Assembly: GCA_002709695.1 (NCBI GenBank) | Contig: PAQF01000077.1 | Location: 1-64,000 of the forward strand | Length of the DNA: 64,000 bases | Reading direction: 5' to 3' | Origin: Candidatus Poribacteria bacterium | GTDB lineage: Bacteria; Poribacteria; WGA-4E; UBA9662 | In this document: one piece after another, positions 1 to 8,744 of the stretch | Numbering within the stretch: position 1 is the first letter of the stretch | Layout: each line of letters starts with the position of its first letter | The notes under the pieces: generated by a model | Told to the model about the DNA's origin: nothing | The model's database searches: none | Seen by the model: only the letters and a program-made list of their open reading frames with translations | Program-made: the position numbers and the translations under genes

Positions 1-361
1 GCAGGTCTAGTTTCAGTGCTTTTTGATATGAAGATATAGCTAGGTCATATTTACCTTGTCCTGAATAAGCGTTCCCAAGGTTATTTAGTATATGCAAATT
101 TTGTGGATCTAGTTCCAACGCTTTTTGATATGCGAGTATGGCCAAATTATACTTGTTTTTTGCTAAGTGAATATCCCCTTTTGTTATATACCCACCAAGT
201 TGGCCATCCTGTGTATAACCGGAGTAAATGTGTTTACCAGCTTGTAATTCTAGCTCCTTCAGCATCCGAGAATGTATGAGTGATTGTCTTTGTCTACTAG
301 CATATTCCAATGATACGCATCCAACTGATAACAAGCAACATACAATTACTATTTGATTCAT
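1..361 (-). CDS. TPR-repeat protein, probable lipoprotein (partial, runs off the left edge)
   Basis: Reverse-strand translation from ATG at 361: [26 protein letters not shown]...[53 protein letters not shown] consensus and signal/lipobox-like N-terminus. Absent from the ORF track because it is incomplete. Confidence 0.75.
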   Translation of the reverse strand, partial: MNQIVIVCCLLSVGCVSLEYASRQRQSLIHSRMLKELELQAGKHIYSGYTQDGQLGGYITKGDIHLAKNKYNLAILAYQKALELDPQNLHILNNLGNAYSGQGKYDLAISSYQKALKLDL

Positions 362-828
362 TTACTATTCCTTGATTTTTTGTAACTGGACGTCAAAAAA
401 TATATAAGTTAGAAACTGATAGTTAATTGATTTTTCACTATTCATCTAAATCTTGAGGTCGTTTTTACCTTTAGCTGATGTGTAGTGGTAGTTGATACCG
501 GATTTTGACAAAGGCTTTAGGGTTTTCAGCTTATAATTATATATCGAGAACCGTGATTTTAGTATATGTCATTATAATCACTGAATTAGCTATGTTAGAA
601 TGAGGAAAGAAAATATAGCTAATATTGATGGTTCCACTAGCAACATGGGTGTATTGCTCTCTTATAATTACAGCTTATTGTAATTATAAAGATTTAGATA
701 AATCGGAGTTACGTTTCATAGGTGTGAACAGGTAGTTTTTTCTAGAAATGAGTAAAGAAAAAAGTTTTGGCTTGAGATTTATATTTCGGTAATTCCATAT
801 TATTCACTAAGAAATGAGGAGCTCACTA

Positions 829-1650
829 ATGAAATTAAGTTGTTTGCCTGTATCTCTCTATGAGGATATTTTTAGTGGTGAAAGATCTGTTTTAGACTGG
901 GTTCGTTTGGGAGGAGATTTGGGGTTGGATGGTATTGATGTTAGTGTGAAATTCTTTCCTTCCAGAGAGAAACAAATGCTAAAAGAAATTTGTAAAGAGG
1001 CAGAACAACTGAATTTAGATCTTTGTACTCTTGTATGTTATCCAGATTTCACCCACCCAGATATAATAGAAAGAGAAAGAGAGATCAACCAGATAACATC
1101 AGATATTCAATTAGCTGCGACTCTTGGTGCCAAGTTTATACGCGTCACAGCCGGGCAAAACCACCCTGGCCTTGAACACGAACAAGCTATCTGTTGGGTA
1201 GTTGAGGGATTTAACCGAATACTTGATGTGGCAGAAAAGTTTGGTGTGATTCTAACATATGAGAATCACACCAAGGGGGCTCCATGGAAGTATTGGGATT
1301 TTTCCCAACCTAAAGATGTATTTCTAGAGATACTTGGGAATTTCACCAATACCTCACTAAGAGTTTGTTTTGATACTGCGAACTCCCTAGTGCTTGGCGA
1401 GGATCCAATTGAACTACTCAAAATTGTTAAAAACGAAGTAGCCACTGTACATGTTTTTGACATTCGTGCTGCGAATTCTTTTGAACCTGTACTTGTTGGT
1501 ACTGGAGCCTCTCCAATCAGAGAGATTCTCTCCTTTTTAAAATATAGTGGTTTTGATGGATGGCTTAGTATTGAGGAGGCCAGCCAGATGGGATACGACG
1601 GTTTTGCCAGAGCGATTTCCTTTGTCCGGGATACTTGGGAGAAGGTCTAG
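829..1650 (+). CDS. Sugar phosphate isomerase/epimerase (xylose isomerase-like TIM barrel)
   Basis: ORF 814..1650; internal ATG at 829 preceded by GAGGAG. Motifs ENHTKG, VCFDTANS, VHVFDI, WLSIEEA typical of the AP_endonuc_2/xylose isomerase-like family. Confidence 0.8.
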   Translation: MKLSCLPVSLYEDIFSGERSVLDWVRLGGDLGLDGIDVSVKFFPSREKQMLKEICKEAEQLNLDLCTLVCYPDFTHPDIIEREREINQITSDIQLAATLGAKFIRVTAGQNHPGLEHEQAICWVVEGFNRILDVAEKFGVILTYENHTKGAPWKYWDFSQPKDVFLEILGNFTNTSLRVCFDTANSLVLGEDPIELLKIVKNEVATVHVFDIRAANSFEPVLVGTGASPIREILSFLKYSGFDGWLSIEEASQMGYDGFARAISFVRDTWEKV

Positions 1651-1695
1651 GAACTGTCGATTCGTATGAAATACTCACTTAATAGCTCAACGTAA

Positions 1696-2675
1696 TTACA
1701 ACCCTTTTCTTGGCAAAATGCATATCAGTTTAAAATGGTTTCTTAACTTTTTAGCGACCATTTTGGGTAGTATGTTGATTATCCAAACATTGTATAGTCT
1801 TTCCATATAACCGGTATTATTGGTATAAGCGCCCTTTGGAAATGGCTTAAAGATGAGTTTCATGTTTAACCAATAATACTCATGATTCTGGTTAATCACA
1901 CTAGAATAGTCAATTAAATTGAAAGCCTTTAGTAAATAAGATGCAAAATCAGCTATGAGCTTGGGAGTCAATTCGTAGAGGGAACTAATATCTTTGAATA
2001 TAAATTGAATTTCATTTAAAACTCTTCGGTGAAAATTTTGCGATTAATAATATCTTATCGTTTCCATCAATATATCTATGGCCCAGTTTTTCCCGTTTCG
2101 ACTAAGGATTGCCAATAATTTTTCTTGTGACTATCGAAATATTCCTCACTTTTTTAGGAAGATATTGATTTTGGGCACTGGATCTGTATTTACCATAGGT
2201 ATGCATGTGTATGGATAATGCTTCCTGCAGATGATGGCATGTAGCCCCACAGATAAGTGGGAAATCTTGCGTTGCGGTCGTTGGCATTGACTGCCAGGAT
2301 ATATTTCCTGCTTGCAACTAGGTTGTTTTGGATCAATTTACTCAAGAATTGATCCAAGTTGAGAAAATGTTCGGTTGTCATGACACCAACCACATGATTC
2401 TCAGAAAATGGGTGCAAATTTGGGAAGATTGTTGTTTCTCCTTCTGTAATTCTACCTGTTTGACAAATACCTGAAGGCAATTCCGTTTTCTGCTCCTTGA
2501 TTTGGAAAGGAAATACACATAGAATTTTTGATCTGTTGATGATTTCACCTAGCTCATCCTTTCCATCGGCTTGTTTAACTTTTTTACCTCTTTGTGGGTT
2601 TATTCTAGATTGTTCAGAAGTTAGAGGGGCTATTCTGTACTCGATGTGGTTTCTAACAAATTTTTGTAGATGCAT
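1696..2675 (-). pseudogene. Decayed GalT-like (galactose-1-phosphate uridylyltransferase-related) gene in several frames
   Basis: Three minus-strand ORF pieces (2190..2675, 2102..2317, 1696..1971) read in order as one GalT-like protein: RIxxGETxxFPNLHPFSENHVVGVMTTEHFL...YLWGYMPSSAGSIIHTH, then SLYELTPKLIADFASYLLKAFNL...YTNNTGYMERL; interrupted by frameshifts and stops. Confidence 0.65.
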
Positions 2676-2901
2676 TGTATGATTATGGAAACTTTAGGAT
2701 AATTATGTATGTGGAAACAACTGTTTGTACGTTTAGTGTATAACAAGTAACTCATCGTATCATGCCTGATGTGTTTTTGTTCATTTAGTTCCTAGCAACT
2801 TCTGTTGATATATATGTTACATTAGTGTAAATACAGTTAAAGTAGTACTAGTCTATTCACCTTGTAATGATTTAGCCTAATCTGCTACAATAATTAAGCC
2901 A

Positions 2902-3804
2902 ATGGCTGTTCATCAATCACGTGTTTTAAAAGATTCTCTGTACACTTTTGTTGCATGGTTTTTTAATGGGTTTGCTTCTCTATTACCCCGAAAGTCGTCA
3001 ATGCTCATCGGCATTGTGATTGGCGAGTTAGTAGCAATTCTTTCCAAAAGAGACCGAGAGCGTGCGATCAATAACATTCAATATAGTCTTCATGTAGGTA
3101 GAGGCGAAGCCAAAAAAATTGCCAAGCTTTGCTACCGGAATGTAGGAAAAAACCTAGTTGAGTTTCTACAGTTTTCAGGCCGTTTGAAGAAGTGGATCCA
3201 TCATGATATTGCTATTGAAGGCAAAGTGTACATTGATCGTGCCTTAGATGAGGGAAAGGGAGCGATTGGTGTATCAGGACATTTAGGAAACTGGGAACTT
3301 CTACCTGTAGTTCTAGCATCACATGGTTACAAAGGTAGAGCAATTACACGTGAATTAAGGTCAAAATGGTTGAATAAATTTGTTCACCAACACCGTGAAA
3401 AAGCAGGTTATATTGCTCTCAATCGTGATAGATCAGTACGGGAAGCACTGAATTGCCTTGATCGAAACGAATTGCTTGGTATCTTAGCGGACATAGATAC
3501 CAAAACGAAGGGTGTGTTTGTCCAGTTTTTTAATCGTTCTGCTTATACGCCGTATGGTCCTATTGCTATTGCGCTCAAAACAGGAACTCCAATTTTGCCA
3601 ATGTTTATCATTCGCCAAGCAGACAACAAGCATCGGTTGGTAGTAGAACCTCCTATGATTTTGCATGAAACTGGGGATTATCAATTGGATTTAGTGACCA
3701 ATACACAGTATTTTACAGAAATAATTGAGTCTTACATTAGACGTTATCCGGAACAATGGATTTGGATGCATGATCGGTGGAAAACACAACCAAAAACACG
3801 CTAG
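2902..3804 (+). CDS. Lipid A biosynthesis acyltransferase (LpxL/HtrB family)
   Basis: HLGNWE (HX4D/E acyltransferase) motif, N-terminal hydrophobic segment, located directly upstream of the lpt genes. Confidence 0.85.
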   Translation: MAVHQSRVLKDSLYTFVAWFFNGFASLLPRKSSMLIGIVIGELVAILSKRDRERAINNIQYSLHVGRGEAKKIAKLCYRNVGKNLVEFLQFSGRLKKWIHHDIAIEGKVYIDRALDEGKGAIGVSGHLGNWELLPVVLASHGYKGRAITRELRSKWLNKFVHQHREKAGYIALNRDRSVREALNCLDRNELLGILADIDTKTKGVFVQFFNRSAYTPYGPIAIALKTGTPILPMFIIRQADNKHRLVVEPPMILHETGDYQLDLVTNTQYFTEIIESYIRRYPEQWIWMHDRWKTQPKTR

Positions 3805-4339
3805 CTTGACCTTGGTAATAGTGTTGGCATTCATCGCTGTTTACTCAGGTTGTAGTACAGGAGAAAACCGGGTTGCTCAAAGCAATCCAAAAGATGCCCC
3901 ACAACAACAGTTAACAAGGTTTTCGACTAGCCACGCAGAAGGTGGTATATTGAAGTGGAAACTTGTTGGGCACTCTGCAATTTCTCATTTAGGTATAACT
4001 TCTGTGGACAACCCAGTGGTGAAAATATTTCAAGATGGTAAACTCGCAGTGACTGTTACAGGTAAACAGGGTGAGCTTACCCAAGCCAACCAAAATGTGA
4101 AAATCTTTGAGGATGTAATTGCTATTAGTCAGGATGGAAAAATGTTTACTGATGAACTACATTGGCTCAATGATCAAGAGAAACTATATGCACCAAATGA
4201 ATCGAGGATTGAGCGTGGTGACTCAGTGATGTTTGGCCATCAAGCAACGGGCGATCCCGATCTGAGAGTGGTTCAGATGAAACAGGTACGTGCAAAACTT
4301 TACCCAAAGGATGAAAAAATTGATGAGACTAATTTATGA
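3770..4339 (+). CDS. lptC: LPS export ABC transporter periplasmic protein LptC-like
   Basis: ATG at 3770 inside ORF 3725..4339; lipoprotein-like signal (VLAFIAVYSGCS), LptC-type repeat text (AEGGILKWKLVG...VTGKQGELTQANQNVKIFEDV), gene order before lptA/lptB. Confidence 0.75.
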   Translation: MIGGKHNQKHASLTLVIVLAFIAVYSGCSTGENRVAQSNPKDAPQQQLTRFSTSHAEGGILKWKLVGHSAISHLGITSVDNPVVKIFQDGKLAVTVTGKQGELTQANQNVKIFEDVIAISQDGKMFTDELHWLNDQEKLYAPNESRIERGDSVMFGHQATGDPDLRVVQMKQVRAKLYPKDEKIDETNL

Positions 4340-4922
4340 TTCGAAAGACTTCGTTCATCACAAAGTGCTAAAAACCTTGATTTTGACCTATGTTGTGTTG
4401 GTTTTGCTTTCAGTTCCTTATCAATTGATTGCTGAAGGAGAACAAACAAAAAAAGATAAACAGGAAGAAAAATCAACTATTAATCAAAAAGGAGAAGAGG
4501 GACTAATTGTTTGCGAACATGCAGATTTCTTTGAGCAAGATGAAGAAACAGGCCTCACTACCTTGACAGGATCAGTCCGAATTCGACAGACGAATGGTTT
4601 TTTAAATGCTGATAAGGTCATCCTTCATCGTGATTTGGATACAGGGGAATATAAAAAGACAGTTGCTGTTGGCAATGTAGAAATGCGTGATACAGATATT
4701 TTTGCTACTTGTGAACATGCAATCATCGACCATGTCGAAGATATTGTGGAACTTAGTGAAGATGTTGTGGTTTTACAAAATGAGGACAGGTTAGAAGCAA
4801 AACAGTTTATGTTTAATCGACGAACCGGAAAAAGAACTGGAAAAGGAGACGTGAAATTTCGTGTTCGAATTAGCAGTAGCAATCAAGAAGATGGTAATGC
4901 ATCATCCAATAAATCAAAATAA
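4311..4922 (+). CDS. lptA: LptA/OstA-like LPS transport protein
   Basis: OstA-like repeats (ADFFEQDEETGLTTLTGSVRIRQTNGFLNADKVILHRD); start chosen at Met 8 of ORF 4290..4922; signal-like segment; followed by lptB. Confidence 0.75.
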   Translation: MKKLMRLIYDSKDFVHHKVLKTLILTYVVLVLLSVPYQLIAEGEQTKKDKQEEKSTINQKGEEGLIVCEHADFFEQDEETGLTTLTGSVRIRQTNGFLNADKVILHRDLDTGEYKKTVAVGNVEMRDTDIFATCEHAIIDHVEDIVELSEDVVVLQNEDRLEAKQFMFNRRTGKRTGKGDVKFRVRISSSNQEDGNASSNKSK

Positions 4923-4945
4923 TTAAGTGCTGATTTGCGAAGATT

Positions 4946-5686
4946 ATGTCAATTAAGTTGAAAACACATGGCCTGATTAAGCGTTATTCTAGAAAAGGGC
5001 GTAACGTTGTTAATGACGTAAGTGTTGAAGTTGGAACAAGTGAAATTGTTGGTTTGTTAGGCCCAAATGGTGCCGGTAAATCGACCACCTTTTACATGAT
5101 TGTGGGGTCAATTAAACCGAATGTAGGAGATATCTCCTATGATGGTCAAATTATCACTAAGTTTCCGATGTTTAGACGTGCGCGACTTGGCATCAGTTAT
5201 CTTCCACAGGACACCTCGATTTTTCAAAAGTTGACAGTTGAAGAAAATATTGAATCTGTTTTGGAAGTGATGGGTATTGATAAACAAATACGGCAGCGAA
5301 GAAAAACGGAACTAATGGATGAACTTGGTATATCACATCTTGCCAAAAGTAAAGCTTATACGCTTTCTGGCGGTGAATGTCGTCGAGCGGAAATTGCTCG
5401 CGCATTAGCGTCCGATCCCTCTTTCATACTTTTAGATGAACCTTTTTCTGGAATTGATCCGATTGCTGTTCAAGATATTAAACAAATTATTTTTCATCTA
5501 CGGGAACGAAAATTAGGTGTGTTGGTAACCGATCATAATGCTGCAGAGATGCTTGAGATCGTTGATCGCGCATACCTGATTACTGATGGGAAGATCACAT
5601 TGGCTGGTTCTCCAGAAGAACTAATCGAAAACGAAATTGCTCGCCAAAGCTACTTTGGGAAACACTTTGAACTTCGTCGTCATTGA
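4946..5686 (+). CDS. lptB: LPS export ABC transporter ATP-binding protein LptB
   Basis: Walker A GPNGAGKS, signature LSGGECRRAEIARALA, Walker B FILLDEPFSGIDP; conserved order lptC-lptA-lptB-rpoN. Confidence 0.93.
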   Translation: MSIKLKTHGLIKRYSRKGRNVVNDVSVEVGTSEIVGLLGPNGAGKSTTFYMIVGSIKPNVGDISYDGQIITKFPMFRRARLGISYLPQDTSIFQKLTVEENIESVLEVMGIDKQIRQRRKTELMDELGISHLAKSKAYTLSGGECRRAEIARALASDPSFILLDEPFSGIDPIAVQDIKQIIFHLRERKLGVLVTDHNAAEMLEIVDRAYLITDGKITLAGSPEELIENEIARQSYFGKHFELRRH

Positions 5687-5718
5687 TGTTGTGACCAAAA
5701 AAAGCAGGAATTGCAATT

Positions 5719-7284
5719 ATGAATTTGGGCCTTAACCAATCCATTAGCCAAAGAGTTGAACAAAAGCTTCAATTTAAATTGTCCCAGAAGATGCAACAAG
5801 CAATCAAGATGTTGTTGATGTCTCGATTGGACCTTACTCAGCATTTAACACAGCAGTTGGAGGAAAATCCCTTCTTGGATGAAGGTTTAGAAGAGGATTT
5901 AGACCAACCAGAGTCTAGCCCCGATGAAATTGTAAATTCAAGTACAGATAATACAGAGAAAAACAGTGAAGAAAATGTAGATTCTTCACCAGTAGAAGAC
6001 AGATTGCTGGAACCTAGTGATCCCGAACCGGACTTCGGCTGGGAGGATTTTTTAGATGACAGTGTTTATCCAAGTGAAAGATTGGCTTTTGAGTCTCATG
6101 AAGACGCTGATAATAGGCTACAAGATCTTGAGAATCACTGGTCTTTGCAGGACTTTCTACTGAACCAAATTGACATCATCTCACTTTCCGAACGCGAGCG
6201 TCAAATAGGAAGTGCAATTATTGGTAACTTAGATGAGGATGGATGTCTTGTAATCTACGAACCGATTGATGATGGTAATACCTATCATTCACAAAGATTA
6301 AACGCAACTGAGGAGATTGCTAAACAAGTTGGTTGTGAAGTTGAGGATGTTGAAGATGTATTAACTTTTATGCAACGACAATTTGAACCTGTTGGCGTCC
6401 CGTTTCGGACAACGGAAGAAACGTTGCTTCTGCAAGCTAAAACATATGGTATTGATGATCCATTGGTAACAAAAATCATTGCTGATCATTTTGAAGCTCT
6501 TAAGCAGAACCAGATTCGTCAAGTTGCACAAGCTCTTCGTGTTAAAACGGATGATGTTTTAGCTGCTCGTGATATTATTAGCACTCTTGATCCATTTCCG
6601 GGCAGGCGTTTTATGTCGTTATCTCGTAAGGGTCGAAGTGCATCGGAACGATCTATTATTCCTGATGTAGTCTTGGAAAAAGGCGATGGTGGTTACAAAG
6701 CAGTAGTAAATGATAGTGGAATGCCTCGGCTTCGTTTAAATCAATTTTATATTAATATGATGCTCAATGATGCTAAAAGACTTGATGACCCAACAAAGGA
6801 GTTCCTTGAAAATTATCGGGCTAGAGCAATTGATTTGTTAAAGAACATCGAGTTAAGACGGCAGACGGTTGCTAGAATTACGGAGGCTGTTTTTGCAGTC
6901 CAAGTTGGTTTTCTCGATAGAGGGGTTGATGGGCTTAAACCTCTCGTTCGTCGTGAAATTGCTGATACCGTTGGGGTTCACGAATCAACGGTAAGTCGCG
7001 CAACCAGCAGCAAATATGTGCAAACACCTCAAGGGGTTTATCCACTGTCTTTCTTTTTTAGTGCTGAACTTGACACTGACTCTGGAACTATATCAACAAC
7101 AACGGTAAAAGATAAAATTGAAAATATGATTGCTAAGGAAAATCTGGCTAAGCCATTAAGTGATCAAGCGATATCAGATTCCTTAGGAGAGCTGGGTATT
7201 CATGCTGCACGAAGAACAGTTGCTAAATATCGGGAACAGCTTGGAATTTTGTCATCGAGTAAACGGCGACGAAAATGGAATTAG
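5719..7284 (+). CDS. rpoN: RNA polymerase sigma-54 factor RpoN
   Basis: Q-rich N-terminal region I (LKLSQKMQQAIKMLLMSRLDL), C-terminal RpoN box ARRTVAKYRE. Confidence 0.95.
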   Translation: MNLGLNQSISQRVEQKLQFKLSQKMQQAIKMLLMSRLDLTQHLTQQLEENPFLDEGLEEDLDQPESSPDEIVNSSTDNTEKNSEENVDSSPVEDRLLEPSDPEPDFGWEDFLDDSVYPSERLAFESHEDADNRLQDLENHWSLQDFLLNQIDIISLSERERQIGSAIIGNLDEDGCLVIYEPIDDGNTYHSQRLNATEEIAKQVGCEVEDVEDVLTFMQRQFEPVGVPFRTTEETLLLQAKTYGIDDPLVTKIIADHFEALKQNQIRQVAQALRVKTDDVLAARDIISTLDPFPGRRFMSLSRKGRSASERSIIPDVVLEKGDGGYKAVVNDSGMPRLRLNQFYINMMLNDAKRLDDPTKEFLENYRARAIDLLKNIELRRQTVARITEAVFAVQVGFLDRGVDGLKPLVRREIADTVGVHESTVSRATSSKYVQTPQGVYPLSFFFSAELDTDSGTISTTTVKDKIENMIAKENLAKPLSDQAISDSLGELGIHAARRTVAKYREQLGILSSSKRRRKWN

Positions 7285-7343
7285 GTTGAACTATGCAAAT
7301 GGCTTACAAAAACAAGGTGCTGGGAAATCATCAGTAGTTAGAA

Positions 7344-8276
7344 ATGGCACATCATATCACTGTTCAGGATCTAGTTGGACGTGCAGGTGCTGATCTCAAA
7401 CTCGGTCTTATTGTAGGTGAAAAAGGATTAAATCGTCAAATAATCTCAGCTGATTCAAATCGGCCGGGGCTTGCTTTATGTGGATACTACGAGCACTTCG
7501 GTTCTGATAGAGTACAGGTTTTTGGGAAAGGTGAAGTTGCTTACCTTCAAGATCTTTCTTCCTCCAACCGATCCGAAGTATTATCTTTGTTTTTTTCATA
7601 TCCAGTTCCCTGTTTGGTTTTTGTTTCAGATTTGCGTGTTCCAAATGTAGTCAAGGCGTTGGCTAGTCAACATCAAATTCCGGTCTTATCGACGCCTTTG
7701 CCTTCGACTATTTTCACTGTCCGATTACTCCGATTTCTGGAAGACGAATTAGGAATTGTTGACTGTATTCATGGTAATCTAGTCGACGTGTTTGGTATTG
7801 GAGTTCTAATTTTAGGTAAGAGCGGTATAGGTAAAAGTGAATGTTCTCTTGAGCTAGTTCAAAAAGGTCATCGCCTAATTGCAGATGATTCTGTTCTGCT
7901 CAAACAAGTTGCGGGTCCTCGTATTCTCGGATTCCGACCAGAATTTTTCAAGCATTATATTGAAGTTCGAGGACTCGGTATTATTGATGTAGTCTCCTTG
8001 TTCGGAGTAACCGCCATTGGAGACCGGAAACAAGTTGAGTTAGTTGTGTTTCTTGAGGAGTGGGATGAGAATCAGGGATATGACCGAATAGGATTTAGTA
8101 ATGAGTCTTATGTCTTTCACGAAGCAGAAGTTAATCAGGTTACAATACCAGTGGCGCCCGGGAGAAACATCTCAAACTTGATTGAGACTGCCGTGGCAAA
8201 TCTATTAAGTCAAAGGTTCGGTATTGACGCACCTAAAAATCTGAATAGTGAGCTGAGTAAAGCTTTAGAAAATTAA
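7344..8276 (+). CDS. hprK: HPr kinase/phosphorylase
   Basis: P-loop GKSGIGKSECSLELVQKGHRLIADD and N-terminal LCGYYEHFGSDRVQVFGKGEVAYL characteristic of HprK. Confidence 0.93.
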   Translation: MAHHITVQDLVGRAGADLKLGLIVGEKGLNRQIISADSNRPGLALCGYYEHFGSDRVQVFGKGEVAYLQDLSSSNRSEVLSLFFSYPVPCLVFVSDLRVPNVVKALASQHQIPVLSTPLPSTIFTVRLLRFLEDELGIVDCIHGNLVDVFGIGVLILGKSGIGKSECSLELVQKGHRLIADDSVLLKQVAGPRILGFRPEFFKHYIEVRGLGIIDVVSLFGVTAIGDRKQVELVVFLEEWDENQGYDRIGFSNESYVFHEAEVNQVTIPVAPGRNISNLIETAVANLLSQRFGIDAPKNLNSELSKALEN

Positions 8277-8357
8277 TAATCGTGCAGTTTGAATCAAGTT
8301 AGGTGTCAGTTACGTTAGTCTCAATATTTAATTTATCATTCATGGTAGAAATTGGCA

Positions 8358-8603
8358 ATGTCTAAAAAAAGTATAGTTGTCAGCGAGCGTGTTGACGTAG
8401 CAAAAGCGAGTAAGATAGCAGATGCCGCCAAGGGTTTTGAATCTAATATATCTCTGCAAAAAGAATTAATGAAAGCTAATGCTAAAAGTGTCATGGGCAT
8501 CATAATGCTAACAGCTGATGAAAACGATGAGCTGGAGATTTCTGCTGACGGTGTTGATAGCGATGCTGCTGTTAAAACGTTGGAAAAACTAATTTCTGGT
8601 TAA
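8358..8603 (+). CDS. HPr-like phosphocarrier family protein lacking His15 (Crh-like)
   Basis: Aligns to HPr through AKGFESNISLQ...ANAKSVMGIIML...LEISADGVDSDAAVKTLEKLI; Ser in KSVMG conserved; His15 position is Asp (GAC 8394-8396). ATG at 8358 within ORF 8352..8603. Confidence 0.85.
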   Translation: MSKKSIVVSERVDVAKASKIADAAKGFESNISLQKELMKANAKSVMGIIMLTADENDELEISADGVDSDAAVKTLEKLISG

Positions 8604-8626
8604 GCCAGATGTGCTCGAAAGAATTT

Positions 8627-8662
8627 GAGCTCTTCTCGTTTTATTACCGAGAGGAGCTTTTT
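8627..8662 (+). terminator. Rho-independent terminator after the HPr-like gene
   Basis: GCTCTTCTCG-TTTTATTAC-CGAGAGGAGC (one G-U pair) followed by TTTTT. Confidence 0.8.
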
Positions 8663-8744
8663 CAATTCAAGAACCTGCTCAAGGCAGTTTCTGAGATACT
8701 TTATTATAATCTAAATACTTAATTTCAAATTAAGGGAAAAAGGA

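Noticed and set aside
7202-7393. ORF 7202..7393 as a candidate hpf or small gene between rpoN and hprK
   Set aside because: Overlaps the rpoN 3' end and the hprK start, no HPF-like motif; no independent gene supported.
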